In this document: piece after piece, positions 16,850 through 25,181 of the stretch
Layout of the letters: each line of letters opens with the position of its first letter
Numbering within the stretch: position 1 is the first letter of the stretch
Assembly (NCBI GenBank): GCA_938083225.1
Contig: CALKCH010000044.1
Location: 1 to 48,022, forward strand
Direction: 5' to 3'
DNA: 48,022 nucleotides
Source: Candidatus Bipolaricaulota bacterium
GTDB lineage: Bacteria > Bipolaricaulota > Bipolaricaulia > Bipolaricaulales > Bipolaricaulaceae
Notes under the pieces: generated by a model
What the model was told of the DNA's origin: nothing
The model's database searches: none
What the model saw: only the letters and a program-made list of their open reading frames with translations
Made by a program: the position numbers and the translations under genes

Positions 16850-19243
16850 TCACTCCCCTTTTTCTTTCTCTTCCTCAACGCTTTTCTTGATCTCCTCGAG
16901 TTTTTTCTGGACGAGCCTGTAGAGAGTCCCCTCCGGATAAGCACCTGTTTCGTCGGGCCGACCGGCAGGCAATCCCGACAGGAGCTCCACCATTTCCTCC
17001 ACGGTATCACAGGCCCAAACGTGGAATTTCCCCTGGGCCACAGCTTCCACGACCTCTTCAGGAAGCATAAGCTCGTCCACATTCCGGCGGGGGATCACCA
17101 CCCCTTGTTCTCCCGTAAGCCCAAGTTCTTTGCACACGAGATAGTGGCCATAGATTTTCTCGTTGATCCCGCCCACAGGTTGGAGGTTCCCTTTTTGGTC
17201 AATGGCCCCGGTCACCGCGATTCCCTGTTGAAAGGGAACTCCCGAGAGGGCAGAAAGGAGGGCACAGAGCTCGGCGGCAGAGGCCGAGTCTCCTTCCACT
17301 CCAGAATACGCTTGTTCCATGGCCAAGCTGGCGGAGAGGGTGAGCGGAGCTTTCAGGGCAAAACGTTCCCCGAAGTAAGATTTGAGGATCATCACGCCCT
17401 TGGTGTGGATTTTTCCGCCCAGCTCGGCCTCGCGCTCGATATCCACGACCCCGGATTTACCGACAAACACGTTGGCGGTGACCCGTTGAGGCCGGCCGAA
17501 CGCGAAATCACCGAGGTCCACCACAGCCAGGCCATTCACCTGGCCCACAGCCTGGCCCCTAAGTTCCACCACGATCTTTTCCCGCTGGATCCACTCCCGC
17601 ACTTTCTCCGCCAGCAACGATTGCCGAGTTCTCCCCTTCTCAATGGCCCGGCGCACGTGCTCGGCCCCCACCACGCTTGCGCCGTCTTGGCGCGCCCAAA
17701 AACTGGCCTCCTCCACAAGGGCGGTGAGGACAGAAAATCGGGTGGAGAGCTTCCTCTGGTCACCGGCGAGCTCCGCTGCGTACTCCACCACCCGAGCCAC
17801 CGCCTCCGCGGAAAACGGGAGAACCTCGGGATTCTCCAGCTCCCGGGCGCGGATGAACCGGGCGACCGCCCAAGCCCCCTCCTCTGTCCAGGGCATCTCC
17901 GTATCGAAATCCGCGCGGATGGTGAATAGTTTCCGAAAGTCCTCGTCGTAAAAGTAGAGAAGATAGTAAAGCCAAAGCGGGCCGATGAGGATGACCTTTA
18001 CCTGGAGGGGCACAGGCTCGGGACGCAAGCCCTCGGTGGAGGCGTAGCCCAGCATTTGTGCGGGGTCCTCCACCCGAATCTCCCCGGTCTTGAGAGCAAT
18101 CTTCAGGGCCGTCCAGGAAAGGGGGAATTGCAGGAGGTTCAAGGCGGAGAGGACCAGATACCCGCCGTTGGCCCGGTGCAGCGCTCCCGCACGGATTTGG
18201 GTGAAGTCGGTGGTCACCACCCCGAACTGTACCCGCCGCTCCACCGTGCCAAACAAGTTGATGTAGGTGGCGTTTTCCTCCACCACCACCGGCGCACCCT
18301 TCGCGCCAGACCGATCCACAAGAAGATTGACGCGGTAGCGAAGGTATCGGTCGGGCTCAGCGAGAGGAATGGGCATTTGAGGTTTATTTTTTCCGGCAAG
18401 GAGCGTTTCCAGGTGGGTCACGATGTCGTCTTCTACGGCCTTGAGAAACTCCAAAACGCGGGGAATGTCTGCGTATTTAGCCCGCAGTTGAGCTAAGCGG
18501 GGGCTGATGAGAAAACGTACAGCCTCCTGGGTGAGCTTCTTTTGCTGTTCTTGCCAGGACTCCTCCAGCTCTCCCAGTCGCCGGAACGCTTCCCGCACGA
18601 GGTCCTGGATCTCGCCCTGCTTGCGCAAAATCCCCGCCCGTTCTTCCTCGGGCAGGGACTGAAACTCCTCGTGGGAGTAGGGAGAACCATCGGGCTTGAG
18701 AGGTATGGTGTTGAGGCCGAACGGAGTGCGCTGAAGCGTGAAACCGTGAGCCTTAGCTTCGCTCTCGAGCTCCCGAAAAATCTCCTCCCGGCGAGCCTCG
18801 AATCCCTCCCGCTCCCGCCGTACCCGAGCTTTCACCTCCTCCGCTTCCAGCACCCGGGGAAGCTCCCGGTCCAAAAAGACGAGGAACCTCTCCATATCCT
18901 CTTGAAACTCGCGACCCCGCCCCGGCGGAAGGAGAAGGTAGCGCGGCGTGTGAGGCGTAGAAAAATTGTGGACATAACACACGTCAGGAGGAACAGGCTG
19001 GTCTTTTGACAGCTCCTCCAAGAATTGGGTTACCGCTGAAGTCTTTCCCAAACCAGCCTCACCGGCTACGTACACGTTGTACCGGTGCTTAGACCCTTTC
19101 AGGCTCAAGCCCACCTGCAGGGCCTCCAGGGCCCGCTCTTGGCCGATGATGCCCGAAAGGGGGGCGAGCTCGGCAGTCGTGGAGAAGGTGAACACGTGGG
19201 GGTCCAACCGCCGCCGCAGCTTCTCAGGAGATAGACACTCCAT
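16850..19243 (-). CDS. Lon-like ATP-dependent protease (AAA_32 plus Lon C-terminal domain)
   Basis: 797 residues. Lon-family protease that unfolds and degrades proteins. P-loop GEAGLGKTS at 61-69 opens the AAA part; a long coiled insertion (about 130-270, Glu/Arg/Gln-rich) follows; the Lon peptidase domain closes the chain, with the Ser/Lys dyad in GDSAS (S653) and GINEKIYG (K696), 43 residues apart as in E. coli Lon. It lacks the classical Lon N-terminal LAN domain, matching the soluble LonC/AAA_32 group (often annotated as ATP-binding protein). ATG 19243 or GTG 19246 can start it; no Shine-Dalgarno is present, and a -10 lies 8-11 nt upstream. Divergent from the phospholipase D-like gene, 23 bp away. 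Confidence 0.92.
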   Translation of the reverse strand: MECLSPEKLRRRLDPHVFTFSTTAELAPLSGIIGQERALEALQVGLSLKGSKHRYNVYVAGEAGLGKTSAVTQFLEELSKDQPVPPDVCYVHNFSTPHTPRYLLLPPGRGREFQEDMERFLVFLDRELPRVLEAEEVKARVRREREGFEARREEIFRELESEAKAHGFTLQRTPFGLNTIPLKPDGSPYSHEEFQSLPEEERAGILRKQGEIQDLVREAFRRLGELEESWQEQQKKLTQEAVRFLISPRLAQLRAKYADIPRVLEFLKAVEDDIVTHLETLLAGKNKPQMPIPLAEPDRYLRYRVNLLVDRSGAKGAPVVVEENATYINLFGTVERRVQFGVVTTDFTQIRAGALHRANGGYLVLSALNLLQFPLSWTALKIALKTGEIRVEDPAQMLGYASTEGLRPEPVPLQVKVILIGPLWLYYLLYFYDEDFRKLFTIRADFDTEMPWTEEGAWAVARFIRARELENPEVLPFSAEAVARVVEYAAELAGDQRKLSTRFSVLTALVEEASFWARQDGASVVGAEHVRRAIEKGRTRQSLLAEKVREWIQREKIVVELRGQAVGQVNGLAVVDLGDFAFGRPQRVTANVFVGKSGVVDIEREAELGGKIHTKGVMILKSYFGERFALKAPLTLSASLAMEQAYSGVEGDSASAAELCALLSALSGVPFQQGIAVTGAIDQKGNLQPVGGINEKIYGHYLVCKELGLTGEQGVVIPRRNVDELMLPEEVVEAVAQGKFHVWACDTVEEMVELLSGLPAGRPDETGAYPEGTLYRLVQKKLEEIKKSVEEEKEKGE

Positions 19244-19259
19244 CACAGCAAAGTATCAT
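19232..19259 (+). promoter_or_regulatory. Leaderless promoter of the phospholipase D-like gene
   Basis: TAGACA (19232-19237), 16-nt spacer, TATCAT (19254-19259), 7 nt before ATG 19267. The -35 lies inside the coding region of the divergent Lon-like gene. Confidence 0.5.
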
Positions 19260-19283
19260 AGCTAAGATGACAATCCTTGCCAG
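19255..19283 (-). promoter_or_regulatory. Leaderless promoter of the Lon-like gene
   Basis: Minus strand CTGGCA (19283-19278), 17-nt spacer, TATGAT (19260-19255), 8 nt before GTG 19246. Its -10 occupies almost the same bases as the -10 of the opposite promoter, and the -35 lies inside the divergent gene. Confidence 0.5.
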
Positions 19284-20322
19284 CGCTTTTTTGCTCCTTT
19301 TCTTGGGTTTCGGAGCTCAGCCCTTCTCGGTCCTCCCCCTTTGGTCCACTCCCACCCATCCCCTCTATCTGCAAAACGTTCCTGCTCTCTTGTGCGGTGC
19401 AGAAGAAGAGGTTCTCGTAGCTCTTTCGGACATGCGGGCTTATCCCGACGGCACCACTGAGCCCTTCCTTTCTGCCCTAGCTGATGCCGCCGCACGGGGC
19501 GTTCAGGTCTACGTGCTCATGGAAAGGTCGACCCGCCCGTTCTTCCCAGCACAAGAGGCAGCGCTCGAGAAGCTCCGGCGGGCTGGCGTTCAGGTGAGAG
19601 AGGATTCCCCCGACATCACTCTACACGCTAAGTTCATCGTGATCGACAAGCAGTGGGTGATCGTGGGCTCCACCCATTGGACCAAAACAGCGTTGACCGG
19701 AAGCGTCCAAGTGGACCTTGTGTTGCAGGACCCCGAGCTCGGCGCCCTTTTCCGCCGCTTTTTCTTTTACCTCTGGGAAGGGAGGGTGGATACAAAGGTA
19801 CACCTCCCCCCTCCGCCCTGGCTGGAACCAGCCCTCGTCCCGCTCCTTGATTTTCCCGAAGCCAAGACGACCTTCGTCGCGATCGATGATGTCCTCAGAC
19901 GTGCAGAGTCCGAAATTCTTCTTCTCCTCTACCAGCTTACCCTGTACCCCCAGTATCCAGAAAGCCCTTCGACCTTGTTGTTACAGGCGTTGGCTGGGGC
20001 GGCGCAGCGCGGACTGCGCGTGCGCGTTCTCCTCGAAGGCGGGGAAGGCGATCCCAGTTTAGGGGAGACAAACAGGCTCAGCGGGGCCTGGCTCGCTGCC
20101 TACGGGGTAGAGGTTCGTTTCGATCCAGTACAAATCACCATGCATGCCAAATGCCTTGTGGTGGATAACCACCACGTCTTGGTCTCTTCCGCGAACTGGA
20201 ACTACTCCTCGCTTGTGAAAAATGCAGAAGCGGGAGTCCTTCTCCTCGGTGTTCCCCAATTAGCTCAGCTTTTCTCCTTTTGGTTCGCGGAGCTTTGGGA
20301 GCTCTCTCGGCCTCTGCACTAG
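19267..20322 (+). CDS. Secreted phospholipase D-like protein
   Basis: 351 residues with an N-terminal hydrophobic signal (TILASAFLLLFLGFGAQ). Two HKD motifs, LHAKFIVIDKQWVIVGS and MHAKCLVVDNHHVLVSS, mark two PLD-like halves of a bilobed phosphodiesterase; each HxKxxxxD is intact. Substrate unknown: phospholipid or nucleic acid. ATG 19267 lies 7 nt after a -10 and has no Shine-Dalgarno sequence. Stop TAG shares the palindrome CTAG with the stop of the convergent gene. Confidence 0.88.
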   Translation: MTILASAFLLLFLGFGAQPFSVLPLWSTPTHPLYLQNVPALLCGAEEEVLVALSDMRAYPDGTTEPFLSALADAAARGVQVYVLMERSTRPFFPAQEAALEKLRRAGVQVREDSPDITLHAKFIVIDKQWVIVGSTHWTKTALTGSVQVDLVLQDPELGALFRRFFFYLWEGRVDTKVHLPPPPWLEPALVPLLDFPEAKTTFVAIDDVLRRAESEILLLLYQLTLYPQYPESPSTLLLQALAGAAQRGLRVRVLLEGGEGDPSLGETNRLSGAWLAAYGVEVRFDPVQITMHAKCLVVDNHHVLVSSANWNYSSLVKNAEAGVLLLGVPQLAQLFSFWFAELWELSRPLH

Positions 20323-20966
20323 GGTCGGATTGCCCCTGCGATGGGGATTTCCACGCGCTTTCCCTCCACATAAGCGCTGACCAGACCCGTCCAGCTGAAG
20401 GACACGCCCGCAAGAGGATAAAGACGGTAAGTGAAGGTTACCGTTTGCCCGGGATCTAGGATGACAGGCCATATGGCCTCCAATTTTTCTGCTTTGCGCC
20501 AAAAAGCTCCGCCCTCTGCTACCACTTCTACTGTGAACCCGGCAGGAATTTGTTCCACGAAGCCTGGGGCGATGAGGGGGATCTTAGCTGAAACCGTGAT
20601 GGTGACGAGGAAATTGGGGCCTTCGGGAGTTACGCTGCGGGTAGCACCCAGCCGGGCGTCTGCCACCAGAGCCGAGGTGAGTTGAGCTAAAACTTTCCCA
20701 CCACTCACTACTCTTACCTGTACCAGCCTTAGCCCAGCGGGCACGACCACCGTGGCCCAAGGCTCCGCAGTAACGCGCTCATAAGCACCGTCCCCATCAA
20801 GATCCCAATGAAAGGAAGCGTCCGCGGGAGCACCTCTTAGGAAAAGGTTCACGGTACCACCGGGATCGGGGGTGAACGTGGAGGTTTCCAAGGTCAGAGC
20901 GGAAGCCCAACCCAAGATGCACAGAACCCCAGTGGCTGTGGCCAACATCAGCACCTTAAACCTCAT
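20319..20966 (-). CDS. Exported PKD-like protein of unknown function
   Basis: 215 residues with a signal peptide (KVLMLATATGVLCILGWASA) and a beta-rich mature part. The segment FHWDLDGDGAYERV is the Ca-binding-like turn of PKD domains; the rest resembles a membrane-distal beta sandwich. No catalytic motif. ATG 20966 follows AAGGAGGAGAAAC. Same strand and 75 bp after the larger PKD protein, separated by a perfect GC hairpin; it may be a second cistron, weakened by that hairpin. Likely a cell-surface or envelope protein. Confidence 0.7.
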   Translation of the reverse strand: MRFKVLMLATATGVLCILGWASALTLETSTFTPDPGGTVNLFLRGAPADASFHWDLDGDGAYERVTAEPWATVVVPAGLRLVQVRVVSGGKVLAQLTSALVADARLGATRSVTPEGPNFLVTITVSAKIPLIAPGFVEQIPAGFTVEVVAEGGAFWRKAEKLEAIWPVILDPGQTVTFTYRLYPLAGVSFSWTGLVSAYVEGKRVEIPIAGAIRP

Positions 20967-20989
20967 GTTTCTCCTCCTTCCCACCTAAC

Positions 20990-21017
20990 AGGCGGCGGGG
21001 GTTGGCCCCCGCCGCCT
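20990..21017 (-). terminator. Perfect 12-bp GC hairpin between the two PKD genes
   Basis: AGGCGGCGGGGG (20990-21001) and CCCCCGCCGCCT (21006-21017) with a 4-nt loop. No U-tract follows on the minus strand. It may end most transcripts of the upstream gene or protect its 3' end while reducing expression of the downstream one. Confidence 0.6.
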
Positions 21018-21041
21018 GAGGAAGATCAGCCCATCCCTATC

Positions 21042-23246
21042 TCATCGTCCCGCGCAGATGGACGGAGGCTGCCCGGGAAGCGGTTCGCAAATGGGCACCC
21101 CCGTGAGCCAGCGGGCGATGACCTCCTTGATGATCTCGAAGTTCACGATTCCCGGATCGCAGGTGTAGGGCACACGGCTGCCCTCGAGCCAGAAGGCTAT
21201 GGCTCTCTGCACCTGCGGGAACGTGATCTTGTCGGAGAGGGTGAGGTCCACGGTGTCCCGAGCCACATCCCACTTGGCGATGGCCGCAATCACGGTGAGG
21301 CAATCGGAGAGTTCCACGTTGGTGTGGCCAGTGACCTCCGCCTCCACGCAAGGTAGCCCAGTGTCCACTCGCCCGGCGATCGTCTTGTAGTCTGGGGGTA
21401 CACAGGGATCAGGCACGCGCTTTCGGTCTACCTGGATCGTGGGCGGGACGGTGACTTCGTAAATGATGGTCTTCACCTGGCCAGGTTTGAGCGTGCCCAA
21501 GTACACCCACTGGTCCGCCCCGGGCTTGTACACGAACCCGTCGTTCTGAATGGGGTTCACCCGCCAACCCACCGGCAGGTCCTCATCCAAGCCAACACCG
21601 ATCACGTCCCGGTCCGTGGTGATCTCCACCTTCACCGTGAACTTGTTGCCGATGGGGTTGCCGAGGCTATCGTAGAACCCAATGACGACGGCCCAACAGG
21701 GGATGGGGTAAAGGATGGTCCGGCGGGCCGTGATCTTGGCCTGAGGATAGGTGGGCAAGGGCTCGTCCACGGGGGTGCAGGAGTAGGCATACGCGGCGAT
21801 GAGCTTCATCTTCTCCAGATCGAGTTGTTCTCCGCACGCTCCCGGCACGGGCTGGCCCGTGCGCCACAGTTCCGCAGCCCGGTTCACCTGATCCACCCCG
21901 ATCAACTCCGAGAGACGCAGATCCAGACGATCCTGGTCTCCCGGTCGCTCCGCGGGGATGAGGTGCGCGATAGCCTCCAGGATGGGAAGACAAGTGTCTA
22001 CCATCACACAGGTTTCGCCTTCCACGTTCAGAACCAGGTCCGGAACTTTGGCCTGGAACACGCCGGAGATGCAAAACCGTTCAGGCAAACGCAGGGCGGT
22101 CATCTGCTCAGCGGGAGGAACTTTGAGGTCGTAGATGATGACCCGCTCCGTACCAGCTCGGATGGGATCCATGAACACCCACTGCACGTAAGGACGGTTG
22201 AACACAGCCCCCGCGTTCTGAATGGGGATGACCTCCCAGTTCACCGGCGGGTCCTCGTCCAACCCTACTCCCACCAGGTCCTGATCGGTCTTGATGGTCA
22301 CCGTGACCCGGAACACAGAACCTGGGGTAGCGTACGTGGTGGAGATCTCCCGGGTTACCTGCACGGTGATGGGCGAAACGTAGAGCGGATAAGTGATGGA
22401 GGTGGTCATGCCCGTGTTGTCCACCACGGTGAGGCCCACCGTGAAGTTTCCTCCGGCCACGTAGGTGTAGCGGACTTTGGCCTCGGTGCTGGTGAGATCG
22501 ACTTTCCCATCCCCGTCGAAGTCCCAGCGATATTCCTTGATCGTTCCGTCCGGGTCGTAGCTCGCGGAAGCGTCGAACAGGACCTCTTGACGGGCCCGCG
22601 GCGCCGCCGGGCTCACCACGAGTTTGGCCACTGGCGGCTGATTGCGCATCCCCTTGATCTCGATGGGATCGAGGGTGTTCAGCTCCACCCGGGAAGGACG
22701 ATTGAAGTCCCCGTGCTTGAACACGATGCGCCCGACGCCCGAGAGCGCCTGAGGCTCCACCGTCAAGGAAAACTCGTCGCCCAAGGGGCCGAACACTCCG
22801 CCGTCCGTGCGACCGTCCGTCCAGGTCCACATCACTTGATACTCGCCGTTGGTGAGGTTATAGGTGTCGTTGAGCTCGGGGAGGAGGGGGAAATAGAAAC
22901 CGTCGTCTTTCACCACGAAATCCGCGCCGATGGGGACGTTCTTGATGGTGAAGCGAGCATTCCCACCCGTTCCGGCCTCAGCCTTGCCCAGGATAAAAAA
23001 GAGGAACAGCTGGCCCGTCGGTTCCCGGTAGAGGAAAAGCACAGCAGTGTTGGCCTCTGCCAGCTGATTTCGGCTGCGGGACTGGCCAGAGTCGTAATCG
23101 TAGAATTCCTGAGCTGTTCGAGTGCCGACAAACGGCACGATCGCTACTTTCGTGGCCCCCTGGGTGATCTCGAAGTAGCCTTGACCCCACAAGGGCAGGC
23201 TCAACCCAAGGACCACTGCCGCCACAAGGCTGATCTTCCTCATCAT
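21042..23246 (-). CDS. Exported PKD-domain surface protein with two ~200-residue repeats
   Basis: 734 residues with a signal peptide (KISLVAAVVLGLSLPLWG). After an N-terminal beta domain (about 23-195) comes a PKD domain (about 203-290; FDASASYDPDG, WDFDGDG). Two related modules follow (about 293-492 and 502-732). Each has a beta part with VGVGLDEDxP, QWV and a VPP end, and a helical tail with DLxLS, QVxRAxxFW/ELW, and an xxxLIAxY/VIARW-like close, recalling dockerin-like pairs. No enzymatic motif. ATG 23246 follows AAGGAGGGAGGG. A perfect palindrome lies in the leader. Function probably structural or adhesive; family not recognised. Confidence 0.8.
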   Translation of the reverse strand: MMRKISLVAAVVLGLSLPLWGQGYFEITQGATKVAIVPFVGTRTAQEFYDYDSGQSRSRNQLAEANTAVLFLYREPTGQLFLFFILGKAEAGTGGNARFTIKNVPIGADFVVKDDGFYFPLLPELNDTYNLTNGEYQVMWTWTDGRTDGGVFGPLGDEFSLTVEPQALSGVGRIVFKHGDFNRPSRVELNTLDPIEIKGMRNQPPVAKLVVSPAAPRARQEVLFDASASYDPDGTIKEYRWDFDGDGKVDLTSTEAKVRYTYVAGGNFTVGLTVVDNTGMTTSITYPLYVSPITVQVTREISTTYATPGSVFRVTVTIKTDQDLVGVGLDEDPPVNWEVIPIQNAGAVFNRPYVQWVFMDPIRAGTERVIIYDLKVPPAEQMTALRLPERFCISGVFQAKVPDLVLNVEGETCVMVDTCLPILEAIAHLIPAERPGDQDRLDLRLSELIGVDQVNRAAELWRTGQPVPGACGEQLDLEKMKLIAAYAYSCTPVDEPLPTYPQAKITARRTILYPIPCWAVVIGFYDSLGNPIGNKFTVKVEITTDRDVIGVGLDEDLPVGWRVNPIQNDGFVYKPGADQWVYLGTLKPGQVKTIIYEVTVPPTIQVDRKRVPDPCVPPDYKTIAGRVDTGLPCVEAEVTGHTNVELSDCLTVIAAIAKWDVARDTVDLTLSDKITFPQVQRAIAFWLEGSRVPYTCDPGIVNFEIIKEVIARWLTGVPICEPLPGQPPSICAGR

Positions 23247-23288
23247 CCCTCCCTCCTTAATGCCCTGCATCGCGAGGGTACAACCACG

Positions 23289-23305
23289 GGTGAACTGAGT
23301 TCACC
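23289..23305. promoter_or_regulatory. 17-bp palindromic operator candidate upstream of the PKD surface gene
   Basis: GGTGAACTGAGTTCACC: 8-bp arms around one central base. It sits about 18 nt after the -10 TATAAC (minus strand 23328-23323), so a bound repressor would block initiation or early elongation. No regulator is identified. Confidence 0.55.
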
Positions 23306-23322
23306 TCCGTCATGTGGCCAAG

Positions 23323-23328
23323 GTTATA
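23323..23328 (-). promoter_or_regulatory. -10 element of the PKD surface gene
   Basis: TATAAC on the minus strand, with a weak TTCGCC at 16-nt spacing. Leader of about 70 nt containing the 17-bp palindrome and a Shine-Dalgarno sequence. Confidence 0.45.
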
Positions 23329-23358
23329 GCGGGAAACAGGAGAGGGCGAAGACCAGAG

Positions 23359-23399
23359 AGGTCACCCCAGCCGCCTTTTGTCCGCCACCGGGGTGACCT
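23359..23399 (-). repeat. Inverted repeat after rplM
   Basis: AGGTCACCCC (23359-23368) and GGGGTGACCT (23390-23399) are perfect 10-bp arms around a 21-nt loop, 10 bp after the rplM stop. Possibly the rplM 3' hairpin; no U-tract. Confidence 0.55.
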
Positions 23400-23409
23400 A
23401 TGTCACTTG

Positions 23410-23889
23410 TTAGGGGACGAGGGGAAGGGGGTTTTGGGCGTGATGGGGATGGTCCGGACCCGGGTAAACCTTGAGCTTGCGCAGCATCCGCCGGCCCAGC
23501 TCGTTTTTGGGAAGCATCCGCCGCACGGCGATCTTCAGGGGAAGCTCAGGATTCCTGGCCAAAAGCTCCGCGTACGGGATCTCCCGAAGGTTCCCGATGT
23601 ACCCGGAGTGTCGATAGTACCGCTTCTCCTCCCCCTTATTTCCCGTGAGCTTGATTTTTGTAGCGTTCACCACGATCACATAGTCGCCCACATCGAAATG
23701 GGGGGTATAGGTGGGTTTGTGCTTGCCCTGAAGGATCTTCGCGATGCGCGAGGCCAGACGACCCAAGGGCTGATCAGTGGCATCCACCACGTACCAGCGG
23801 CGTTCAAAGGTTCTTCCAGCGTCTTCCTTCTTGGCCATGTAAGTTTTCTGCTTTTGCAACAAGGGTTTGGGCAAAGGGGATTTGGGCAT
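23410..23889 (-). CDS. rplM: 50S ribosomal protein L13
   Basis: 159 residues: about 18 extra N-terminal basic residues, then the L13 core ([38 protein letters not shown]). L13 is an early 50S assembly protein. ATG 23889 follows AAGGAGGAACT. Its usual partner rpsI (S9) does not follow; a surface-protein gene does. It has its own promoter in the gap after purA. Confidence 0.95.
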   Translation of the reverse strand: MPKSPLPKPLLQKQKTYMAKKEDAGRTFERRWYVVDATDQPLGRLASRIAKILQGKHKPTYTPHFDVGDYVIVVNATKIKLTGNKGEEKRYYRHSGYIGNLREIPYAELLARNPELPLKIAVRRMLPKNELGRRMLRKLKVYPGPDHPHHAQNPLPLVP

Positions 23890-23909
23890 AGTTCCTCCTT
23901 ATCGTCACA

Positions 23910-23937
23910 AGTATAGAGAAGCCTGGAGCTTTCTCAA
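23910..23937 (-). promoter_or_regulatory. Promoter of rplM
   Basis: Minus strand TTGAGA (23937-23932), 16-nt spacer, TATACT (23915-23910). The -35 overlaps the purA stop codon. Leader of about 12 nt with AAGGAGG. Confidence 0.6.
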
Positions 23938-25181
23938 CACCGGAGTTCCTCGCGCACAATGAGGTCGGTGGTTTTGGGACCGGTGCCGATGAGAGCCACG
24001 GGCACCCCCAAAGCGTCCTCCACAAAGCGCACGTAGGCCTGGGCTTCCTTGGGAAGGTCCTGGAAATCCTGAACCCCGCGGATGTCCTCCCGCCAACCGG
24101 GCAAAGTCTCGTAGAGGGGTTCGGCCTGGGCTAGTTCCCAGGAGGCCGCGGGAAACTGCTCGGTCCGGTTCCCATAAAGACGATAAGCCACGGCCACCTT
24201 GATCTGGGAAAACCCCGAAAGAACGTCGAGTTTCGTGAGGGCAAGGTGGGTGAAGTCGTTGACCTCGTGGGTGTACTGCAGAGCCACCAGGTCTAGCCAA
24301 CCGCAGCGCCGGGGCCTACCCGTGGTAACCCCGTATTCGCGTCCCCCTTCCCGCATTCTTTCGCCGAACTGGTCCTGGACTTCTGTGGGCAGCGGCCCGG
24401 CTCCCACCCGGGTGGTATAGGCCTTGGCCACCCCCACCACCGCGGAGAAAACCGGCCGAACCCCGGTTCCCCAGGGGATCCCGTGCACGGTGGTCGTAGA
24501 GGAGGTCACGAAGGGATAGGTACCGAAATCCACATCCAGCAAGGTCCCTTGTGCCCCTTCGAACACCACGCATTTCCCCGCCCGCAGAGCCTGGGAAATA
24601 ACAGCGCGCGCATCACCGATCCTCTCCCTAAACTCTTGGCCAAACCGCACGAGGTCAGCGAGGATTTGGTCCAGATCAGTCGTGCCTCCTTTCCCGTGCT
24701 CGGAAAGCACCTCGCGCATGTAGTCGGGGTTAGCCAAATCCAAAACGCGGATTCCCCGGCGGACCACGCGGTCCACATAAGCTGGACCAACGCCGCGCTT
24801 TGTCGTTCCCAGCCGCGCCGCTGGGCTCCCCCGCTCTTCCTCTCGGTGACCAGGAAGAATGAGGTGGGCGCGTCCAGAAATGAGGATTCCAGGCTCTGTG
24901 CGGCCTTGTGCTTTTAGGGAAGCCAATTCCTCGCGCAGGGCCCAAAGGTCCACCACCATCCCGTGGGCCAAAACCCCGAGACAGTGCGGATGCAGGGCCC
25001 CCGCGGGAACTTGGTGCAGCCTAGCCTCGCCATAGTCGTCCACCACCGTGTGGCCGGCGTTGGGCCCCCCGTTGAATCGCACGCAAAGGTCGGCCTTTTG
25101 GGCGAGGAAGTGCACGATCTTTCCCTTAGCCTCGTCACCCCACTGCGCACCGATCACCGCCAGCGCCGGAGCCACACCCAC
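23934..25181 (-). CDS. purA: Adenylosuccinate synthetase
   Basis: Joins IMP and aspartate with GTP in AMP synthesis. 415 residues. The N-terminal P-loop reads GDEAKGK rather than the usual GDEGKGK, and GGHNAGH reads GGPNAGH; the general-acid His is kept. TTKRGVGPAYVDR and TTGRPRRCGWLD are typical. Start GTG 25181 overlaps ileS by 28 bp; GTG 25175 is an alternative. Second gene of ileS-purA. Confidence 0.96.
   Translation of the reverse strand: MGVAPALAVIGAQWGDEAKGKIVHFLAQKADLCVRFNGGPNAGHTVVDDYGEARLHQVPAGALHPHCLGVLAHGMVVDLWALREELASLKAQGRTEPGILISGRAHLILPGHREEERGSPAARLGTTKRGVGPAYVDRVVRRGIRVLDLANPDYMREVLSEHGKGGTTDLDQILADLVRFGQEFRERIGDARAVISQALRAGKCVVFEGAQGTLLDVDFGTYPFVTSSTTTVHGIPWGTGVRPVFSAVVGVAKAYTTRVGAGPLPTEVQDQFGERMREGGREYGVTTGRPRRCGWLDLVALQYTHEVNDFTHLALTKLDVLSGFSQIKVAVAYRLYGNRTEQFPAASWELAQAEPLYETLPGWREDIRGVQDFQDLPKEAQAYVRFVEDALGVPVALIGTGPKTTDLIVREELRC

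Noticed and set aside
21825-23396. 523-codon open frame on the plus strand
   Set aside because: Antisense to the PKD surface protein, rich in His/Arg/Gly as usual for shadow frames, with no start signal.
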